The notes under the pieces: generated by a model
What the model was told of the DNA's origin: nothing
The model's input: only the letters and a program-made list of their open reading frames with translations
The model's database searches: none
Assembly (NCBI GenBank): GCA_013001965.1
Contig: JABDLA010000054.1
Location: forward strand, 1-39,163
Direction: 5' to 3'
Origin: Flavobacteriaceae bacterium
GTDB taxonomy: Bacteria; Bacteroidota; Bacteroidia; Flavobacteriales; Flavobacteriaceae
Length of the DNA stretch: 39,163 bases
In this document: piece after piece, positions 33,973 to 39,163 of the stretch
Position numbering within the stretch: position 1 is the first letter of the stretch
Layout: each line of letters opens with the position of its first letter
Position numbers and translations under genes: made by a program

Positions 33973-35563
33973 ATTCTTCTATTAAATTCCAACTGGCGCG
34001 GACATCTATAATATTTGGATAGTAACTAACGCGCTCCGACTGGATTTTCTGCAGGTAATTGCCAGGATCGTAAATGCCATTTGCGTTAGCATCGAAAATG
34101 ACGCGTAAATAATACATCCCGGGAGTGACATTGTTGAAATCGATCGCTTCAGGTTTTGTCGAGTATTTTTCGACGATAATATCCTCATTTTCATTGATGA
34201 GCTGAACAATTACAGGATAGGTTGCATTACGCAAATTCAGTCTCACATTACCATAATCGGCCAAAGAACGTGTTCGAAAACTATAACTCAGTGAGTCATT
34301 GGAATCTCCAAAAAGATCCGTAATGGTTCCCGGCAGCAAGCCTATCGTATAAGAATTGTCCTCAGTTTTGTCAAAATTGAACTGATACTTATTATTAAGG
34401 GTATCCAAAGACGTAGAAAATGGAACCGCAATGGAATCCTTATCGAGAAAGCTTATTTTTTTTTCATCGATATTTTCAAAGGGCGTATTGGCTTCCAGTT
34501 CAAAAGGATCATCAAATTCAATGGTTCTTGATTGACCCGCCGAGATTCGCAAAGAATCCCTTAATTGGTCTTTTAATCTTACGGTTAGGGTATCTATGTA
34601 GCTGTCCTTTCTTAGTTCAAAAAACAAGGAATCGGAAACGATCTTTGGCGTATACCAATAATATAAGGTATCGGTTTGTTGATCTTTGGTTATCCTGTGT
34701 CGGATAGTATCTGCCGCCGGAGACAGCATTTTGATCTGTATGCCTTCATGGCCACCTTCATATCCAAATGCAATTTTCTGACCCGAGATCAGGTTGGGCC
34801 TCGTGGCTTTAAAATTGGTTTTTTCTTTAAACAACTCAATGGTGTATGAACTATCGGTAGGCAAATCTATAAATTGATCAACAAAACCGATCTTATCATT
34901 TTTTTGATCAAAGGTATAATTGCTGTTTTCATCTTTTAGGGCCATCATCAAATATTTGCCGGCTTTTATATTTTCCAGGCTGAATGTCGTTGTACTGTCC
35001 AGTGTATTGGTAATATATTTAGGTTTTTCCTTATAAATCACAGAATCGTTAAAGGTCGAATCCACCTCATAGAGCATTACAGAAACAAATTCTTCGGTAG
35101 TTCTTTTCAAAGCATCAGTGATCGAGCCACTCACACTTAAGGAGTCGATGAATTCACCGGTTGAAAAAACATATCTGTAAAACTGATAGGGATTTTCTTC
35201 ATTATTGTCCACAATACTTTCCCCGAAATTAAAGGCATAGGTCGTATTGGGGCTTAAAGTGTCATATATTTTAATGGTGATATATTTGCTCGCTGAACCC
35301 AGTGGTGTGATTTCCGGCGCAGGATCCATTGGCGGAGAGATGATCAAATTTCGCTGTAGATTTTTGATCTTGACATACTCATCAAAATGGATTTTGATTT
35401 CCCTGGCATTAAAATTTGTGCTGTAATTTTCCGGACTGGTTTTAGTAATTAGAGGAGGGGTTGTGTCCTTTTCTCCACCGGATGGATTTCCCCTGTTTGC
35501 GCAGTTGATAATAACCAAAGCCAACGAAAAAAGACATATAAAATTTATAACCCGCTTTAGCAT
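33956..35563 (-). CDS. Ig-like (Big_5) domain lipoprotein
   Basis: A 535-residue exported protein. From ATG 35563 the signal MLKRVINFICLFSLALVIINC has a lipobox-like end with C21 as lipid acceptor. Then GGEKDTTPPLI and a bacterial Ig-like domain follow (INFDEYV-type segment KIHFDEYVKIKNLQRN, LSPNTTYAFNFG, about 35-140). The rest is beta-rich, with a transthyretin-like LENIKAGKYLMMALKDENSNYTFDQ and a similar C-terminal GMYYLRVIFDANANGIYD. The family is widespread in Bacteroidota and unassigned; a surface or periplasmic structural role is likely. The frame extends to 35611, but a promoter (35612-35581) lies in that extension. Confidence 0.88.
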   Translation of the reverse strand: MLKRVINFICLFSLALVIINCANRGNPSGGEKDTTPPLITKTSPENYSTNFNAREIKIHFDEYVKIKNLQRNLIISPPMDPAPEITPLGSASKYITIKIYDTLSPNTTYAFNFGESIVDNNEENPYQFYRYVFSTGEFIDSLSVSGSITDALKRTTEEFVSVMLYEVDSTFNDSVIYKEKPKYITNTLDSTTTFSLENIKAGKYLMMALKDENSNYTFDQKNDKIGFVDQFIDLPTDSSYTIELFKEKTNFKATRPNLISGQKIAFGYEGGHEGIQIKMLSPAADTIRHRITKDQQTDTLYYWYTPKIVSDSLFFELRKDSYIDTLTVRLKDQLRDSLRISAGQSRTIEFDDPFELEANTPFENIDEKKISFLDKDSIAVPFSTSLDTLNNKYQFNFDKTEDNSYTIGLLPGTITDLFGDSNDSLSYSFRTRSLADYGNVRLNLRNATYPVIVQLINENEDIIVEKYSTKPEAIDFNNVTPGMYYLRVIFDANANGIYDPGNYLQKIQSERVSYYPNIIDVRASWNLIEEFILQD

Positions 35564-35580
35564 TCTTGAATATATTTTGC

Positions 35581-35612
35581 GCAAGGTAACAACATAATTA
35601 GCTAAACGCAAA
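35581..35612 (-). promoter_or_regulatory. Promoter of the Ig-like lipoprotein gene
   Basis: On the minus strand TTTG (35612-35609), a 20-base spacer and TACCTTGC (35588-35581) resemble the consensus. The ATG at 35563 is 17 bases on. Confidence 0.45.
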
Positions 35613-35614
35613 AC

Positions 35615-36295
35615 TCATTCGGCAATTGCCATGGAGGCCACACTTATTTTTACATCTTTGGCTTTTTGAAGCATGGCGGCACAGGATTCAATAGTTGCTC
35701 CTGTTGTGATGATATCATCCACAAGCAGAATATGTTTGCCTCGGATTTTATTGGAGTTTTCAATTGTAAAAACGGTATCGGTCGAAGCCCATCGTGCCCA
35801 ACGCTTCTTAAATACCTGGGTGGACGTTGATTTTCTCTTGACAAGCACATCGTCCATATAATCAGAATTGAGCGCAGTTGCTATTTCTTTAGCAAATGAC
35901 GAGACCTGGTTATAGCCCCTTTTTCTTAATTTGGTTTTGTGCAAAGGCACCGGGATGACAACATCCACATCTTCGTATGGTTTACACTGTTTAAGTTCAG
36001 TGCCTAACCAGCCGCCTAAAACTTTCCCAATAGTCTCATGCCCACGATATTTTAAATTATGAAGTAGTTGCTGAACGATCCCTTTTTTTTGAAACCGTAA
36101 CAATGCGGTTGCATTTTCAATTTTGACACGGCCGTAAAATACTTTTTCTACAGTTTTATCGTCCTCATAATGATAATTTGTAAGGGGTAACCGATGCCTG
36201 CATGACGTGCAAATATGTCTTTCATTGTCAGATAAGAGATAGTTGCAACCATAGCAAACTTTCGGAAAAAATAAGTTCAACAAATTTTTTATCAT
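35615..36295 (-). CDS. ComF family phosphoribosyltransferase-like protein
   Basis: A 226-residue ComF-type protein, associated with DNA uptake or processing in competent bacteria. The N-terminal zinc-finger cysteines are C14, C17 (CYGC) and C29, C32 (CTSC). LLHNLKYRGHETIG and VVIPVPLHKTKLRKRGYNQ are family segments, and the PRPP-binding HILLVDDIITTGATI is intact. The frame begins at 36322, but ATG 36295 (MIKNLLNLFFPKVCYGC) fits homologues. The competence role is inferred from the family only; no com genes are adjacent. A separate promoter follows for the downstream lipoprotein. Confidence 0.9.
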   Translation of the reverse strand: MIKNLLNLFFPKVCYGCNYLLSDNERHICTSCRHRLPLTNYHYEDDKTVEKVFYGRVKIENATALLRFQKKGIVQQLLHNLKYRGHETIGKVLGGWLGTELKQCKPYEDVDVVIPVPLHKTKLRKRGYNQVSSFAKEIATALNSDYMDDVLVKRKSTSTQVFKKRWARWASTDTVFTIENSNKIRGKHILLVDDIITTGATIESCAAMLQKAKDVKISVASMAIAE

Positions 36296-36375
36296 TTGGT
36301 CGAATAAAATTAAGATACACAAACTTAATACATATTTTCGTTGGGTAATTAATTAATCCATCCGATTAGTACAAA

Positions 36376-37248
36376 ATGATAGTTAACACAAGAGTTTTTA
36401 ACTTCAGATTTACTATAGGAACGTTAATAGTAGCATTCATAGTTCTTGCTGCTTATGGATTTTCAAACTATAATGAGTTGAAATCAAATTCTGATTTTTT
36501 AGCTCATGAAAAAAAACTCCTACTTCAGGAACTGAATGATTTCATAGAACGCTATGATGAATTAGGTTTCGAACAAAATTCCCTCAAAGCGCAATTTGAA
36601 ATATCCAAGTTAAGAGCTAAAAAAGCATTTGATTCCCTCGAAGTATTAAATGCCAATCTCTCGGTCCTGTCGAAATACAGGGCAGAATTAATGTTTCTAA
36701 AGAGGCAAAATAAGATTTTGCAATCTGATTCTTTAAACTATGTTATTGAGAACCTAGTTGAAGTAAATGAAGACATCTCTGAAGCCCTTGAGCTTCAGAA
36801 GGCGTTTAATGAATCCCTTATAACAAAAAACTTCTCCTTGATGAAAACGATCAGGGAAGGGTCAATGCTATTTGCAAATTCGTTTGATGCCAAGGTGTAT
36901 AGAATGAAGAATTCGGGTGAGAAGGTTGAGACTGATAAAGCAGGAAATGCCGAAACATTTGAAGTTTGTTTTGTCCTTGCTGAAAATCCATTGGTCACTA
37001 ATGGAACCAAGAATTTATATATACAGATCCTTGGTCCCGACAATAATATTGTCAATGATAAGGGTGCTGTAAATTTTGGAGAATACTCCTTGATATACAG
37101 CATGAATTTAAATGTGGAGTACAATAATTCTTCGCAAGAATTTTGTACTGAAATTCCAAATAATGAATCCTTTAAGGAAGGCGTGTATTATATTTCGGTT
37201 TTTGAAAACGAACGCCAACTTGGAAGGACAGAGATAGAACTAAATTAA
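36376..37248 (+). CDS. Membrane-anchored coiled-coil protein of unknown function
   Basis: A 290-residue protein with one N-terminal membrane segment (FTIGTLIVAFIVLAAYGF, about 12-29). A long coiled coil follows (about 32-165, rich in E/K/L heptads such as LLLQELNDFIERYDEL). The C-terminal beta domain (about 190-290) includes FEVCFVLAENPLV, LYIQILGPDNNIV and VYYISVFENERQLGRTEIEL. Similar flavobacterial proteins are sometimes labelled chromosome partitioning protein, but no ParA-type ATPase motif exists here, so that name is unsupported. Topology predicts a periplasmic coiled coil and beta domain. A terminator separates it from glyQS. Confidence 0.8.
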   Translation: MIVNTRVFNFRFTIGTLIVAFIVLAAYGFSNYNELKSNSDFLAHEKKLLLQELNDFIERYDELGFEQNSLKAQFEISKLRAKKAFDSLEVLNANLSVLSKYRAELMFLKRQNKILQSDSLNYVIENLVEVNEDISEALELQKAFNESLITKNFSLMKTIREGSMLFANSFDAKVYRMKNSGEKVETDKAGNAETFEVCFVLAENPLVTNGTKNLYIQILGPDNNIVNDKGAVNFGEYSLIYSMNLNVEYNNSSQEFCTEIPNNESFKEGVYYISVFENERQLGRTEIELN

Positions 37249-37269
37249 TCCAATAAATAAATTTTAAAG

Positions 37270-37299
37270 AACCGTTCCATTTGTTTGGAGCGGTTTTTT
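37270..37299 (+). terminator. Intrinsic terminator before glyQS
   Basis: AACCGTTCC and GGAGCGGTT form a 9-bp stem with one wobble around ATTTGTTT, followed by T. The last T of the run is the first base of the glyQS -7 box. Confidence 0.8.
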
Positions 37300-37306
37300 A
37301 TTTTTG
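37299..37306 (+). promoter_or_regulatory. -7 promoter element of glyQS
   Basis: TATTTTTG matches TAnnTTTG and ends four bases before ATG 37311. Possible TTTG boxes lie in the loop of the preceding terminator (37280-37287) but at shorter than usual spacing. Confidence 0.55.
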
Positions 37307-37310
37307 CATC

Positions 37311-38852
37311 ATGGCAAATCAGAATGATCAGTTTAAAAAAGTAATTTCTCATGCAAAGGAATACGGTTATGTTTTTCAAAGCAGTGAGATTTATGATGGA
37401 TTGAGTGCGGTCTATGACTATGCTCAAAACGGTGTGGAATTAAAGAACAATATTAGAGATTATTGGTGGAAGGCCATGGTGCAGATGCACGACAATATCG
37501 TAGGAATTGACGCCGCAATTTTTATGCATCCCCAAACCTGGAAGGCGTCGGGACATGTTGATGCCTTTAACGATCCCCTTATCGATAACAAAGATTCTAA
37601 AAAACGCTATCGGGCCGATGTACTGGTTGAAGATTATGTTGGAAAGCTCGATGCAAAAATAGAAAAGGAAGTTAAAAAAGCGGCAAAACGCTTTGGAGAT
37701 GCTTTTGATAAAGAAGAATTTGTATCAACCAATCCAAGGGTTTTAGGATATAAAGAAAAGGGCGAGACCATATTAAAACGTTTAGGGAAATCCCTCGAAA
37801 ATGAGGATCTGGCTGATGTAAAAGCCCTGATTGAAGAGTTGGAAATCGCCTGCCCGGTTTCAGGCAGTCGAAACTGGACCGACGTCAAACAGTTTAACCT
37901 GATGTTCGGAACAAAGCTAGGCGCCTCGGCCGATTCGGCTATGGATCTTTATCTGAGACCGGAAACCGCTCAGGGAATTTTTGTCAATTTCCTGAATGTT
38001 CAAAAAACAGGACGCATGAAAATTCCGTTTGGGATCGCTCAAACAGGTAAGGCATTTCGAAATGAGATCGTGGCGCGACAATTCATTTTCAGAATGCGGG
38101 AGTTTGAACAAATGGAGATGCAATATTTTATAAAACCGGGAACCCAAAAAAAATGGTATGAGTTCTGGAAGGAGGCTCGACTTAAATGGCACCTCTCTTT
38201 AGGTTTGGGAGAGGATAATTATCGTTTCCACGATCATGAAAAATTAGCACATTATGCCGATGCCGCCAGTGATATTGAATTCAGGTTCCCATTTGGTTTT
38301 AAGGAATTGGAAGGTATTCATTCACGAACTGATTTCGACTTAAGCCAGCACGAAAAACATACAGGGAAGAAGCTGCAGTATTTTGATCCTGAAGAAAATA
38401 AAAGTTATGTCCCCTATGTTGTCGAAACTTCAATAGGTTTAGATCGCATGTTCCTGGCTATTTTTTCTAATGCGCTTCAGGAAGAGGAATTGGATAATGA
38501 TACAACGAGGGTAGTTCTGAAACTGCCGTCGGTCCTGGCACCGTTTAAGGCTGCAGTATTGCCCTTGGTTAAAAAGGACGGGCTACCGGAGATCGCTCAT
38601 AAGATCGTTGAGGACCTGAAATGGGAATTCAATGTCATGTATGACGAAAAAGATGCCGTAGGCAGACGATATCGAAGACAAGATGCCATAGGAACACCTT
38701 TTTGCATCACCGTAGATCATGATACTTTAGACAATGAAACAGTGACCCTGAGGGAGCGGGATACTATGAAACAACAACGCGTTAATATTAGCGATTTGAT
38801 GGCTAGCATTAAAAATGAAGTGGACATGAAATCATGGTTAAAACGCATGTAA
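37311..38852 (+). CDS. glyQS: Glycyl-tRNA synthetase, alpha2 (eukaryote-like) type
   Basis: A 513-residue class II synthetase charging tRNA-Gly. LYLRPETAQGIFVNF (about 213-227), motif 2 FRNEIVARQ..FRMREFEQMEMQ (249-271), motif 3 ETSIGLDRMFLAIF, and the anticodon-binding domain (LAPFKAAVLPLVKK onward, ending RRQDAIGTPFCITVDHDTL) are intact. The alpha2 form is usual in Bacteroidota. The frame extends to 37281, but this runs through a terminator and the -7 box, so ATG 37311 is used. Ends before a strong terminator. Confidence 0.97.
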   Translation: MANQNDQFKKVISHAKEYGYVFQSSEIYDGLSAVYDYAQNGVELKNNIRDYWWKAMVQMHDNIVGIDAAIFMHPQTWKASGHVDAFNDPLIDNKDSKKRYRADVLVEDYVGKLDAKIEKEVKKAAKRFGDAFDKEEFVSTNPRVLGYKEKGETILKRLGKSLENEDLADVKALIEELEIACPVSGSRNWTDVKQFNLMFGTKLGASADSAMDLYLRPETAQGIFVNFLNVQKTGRMKIPFGIAQTGKAFRNEIVARQFIFRMREFEQMEMQYFIKPGTQKKWYEFWKEARLKWHLSLGLGEDNYRFHDHEKLAHYADAASDIEFRFPFGFKELEGIHSRTDFDLSQHEKHTGKKLQYFDPEENKSYVPYVVETSIGLDRMFLAIFSNALQEEELDNDTTRVVLKLPSVLAPFKAAVLPLVKKDGLPEIAHKIVEDLKWEFNVMYDEKDAVGRRYRRQDAIGTPFCITVDHDTLDNETVTLRERDTMKQQRVNISDLMASIKNEVDMKSWLKRM

Positions 38853-38874
38853 CATATTCTCAAATTATAGCGAT

Positions 38875-38907
38875 AAACCCTAAGTTTTACTTGGGGTTTT
38901 GCTTTTT
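38875..38907 (+). terminator. Intrinsic terminator of glyQS
   Basis: AAACCCTAAG and CTTGGGGTTT form a 10-bp stem with one wobble around TTTTA, followed by TGCTTTTT. Confidence 0.88.
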
Positions 38908-39018
38908 AATGGTCCTCACTTATTTGATTGACAACGAGTTTAAAAGTGAATAATTTAATTAACAGTGTTCAATCGTTTAAAAATTAACAAATTATTTACA
39001 TTTTCCTTAAAAAATTGG

Positions 39019-39026
39019 TACTTTTA
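39019..39026 (+). promoter_or_regulatory. -7-like box of the last gene
   Basis: TACTTTTA differs from TAnnTTTG in the last base and lies 46 bases before ATG 39073, in an AT-rich leader. No clear -33 box. Confidence 0.3.
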
Positions 39027-39072
39027 GGCTTCATTTATTTAATCAACTAATTCAATCGCAAAAATTTTCATT

Positions 39073-39163
39073 ATGAAATCAAAATTACTCTGGCTATTTA
39101 TAGTGTGCCTGATGTTTAGTACATCGTCAATATTAGCACAAACCATAAAAAATGAGCCTCAAA
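39073..39163 (+). CDS. Exported protein, N-terminus only (runs off window)
   Basis: Thirty codons are visible: a signal peptide MKSKLLWLFIVCLMFSTSS followed by ILAQTIKN. The Ala-Gln cleavage site is typical of Bacteroidota exported proteins, including SusC-like receptors, but too little is present to assign a family. A long AT-rich leader precedes it. Confidence 0.65.
   Translation, partial: MKSKLLWLFIVCLMFSTSSILAQTIKNEPQ

Overview
The window is a chromosomal segment of a member of the Bacteroidota, most likely a marine Flavobacteriaceae. Evidence: low GC; Bacteroidota-type promoters (TTTG, about 20 bases, TAnnTTTG) with almost no Shine-Dalgarno sites; signal peptides ending in ..AQ; a large modular adhesin of the type IX secretion (T9SS) style; families typical of this group (DUF3078, DUF2480); a one-gene SdhC cytochrome b; and an alpha2-type glycyl-tRNA synthetase. 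I see no insertion sequence, phage, CRISPR array, tRNA or rRNA. The region looks like stable core genome with lineage-specific envelope genes.

Layout. 1-3709 (-): 5' part of a giant secreted adhesin with three exact 205-residue units, running off the left edge. 3946-7296: an endonuclease/exonuclease/phosphatase protein, HflX GTPase and a DUF3078 outer-membrane protein. 7433-14305 (-): a complete suf iron-sulfur assembly operon in transcription order sufA-sufB-lipoprotein-sufC-sufD-sufS-sufE-DUF59-DUF2480. 14492-16936: thiL, two tandem paralogous mini zinc-binding-like proteins and an alpha/beta hydrolase. 17188-21784 (+): an unrecognised membrane-anchored protein of 19 perfectly in-register nonapeptide repeats, then a gluzincin/beta-propeller/beta-barrel protein immediately followed by a PrsW-type intramembrane protease. 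21874-24826: BrnQ transporter, aminopeptidase P and a glycine-rich mini membrane protein. 25023-31441 (+): a secreted BNR/sortilin-type propeller and the sdhCAB operon. 31511-36295: methionine/glutamine-type aminotransferase, GNAT, omega-amidase-like nitrilase, an Ig-like lipoprotein and a ComF-type phosphoribosyltransferase. 36376-39163 (+): a membrane coiled-coil protein, glyQS, and the first 30 codons of another exported protein.

How genes work together. The suf block is a self-contained Fe-S factory, and SdhB is one likely client nearby. The aminotransferase and nitrilase fit a transaminase/omega-amidase pair. The 18071/21083 pair suggests envelope proteolysis. No gap between genes exceeds 300 bases; the longest (3710-3945, 16937-17187, 38853-39072) hold only promoter- or hairpin-like elements.

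The best candidates for undescribed biology are the nonapeptide-repeat protein (17188-17925), the metalloprotease/PrsW pair (18071-21784), the lipoprotein embedded in the suf operon (12073-12504), and the tandem mini zinc-binding-like proteins (15528-16089). Several coding starts were moved inward or to GTG because the promoter or a neighbouring terminator lies inside the longest open frame.
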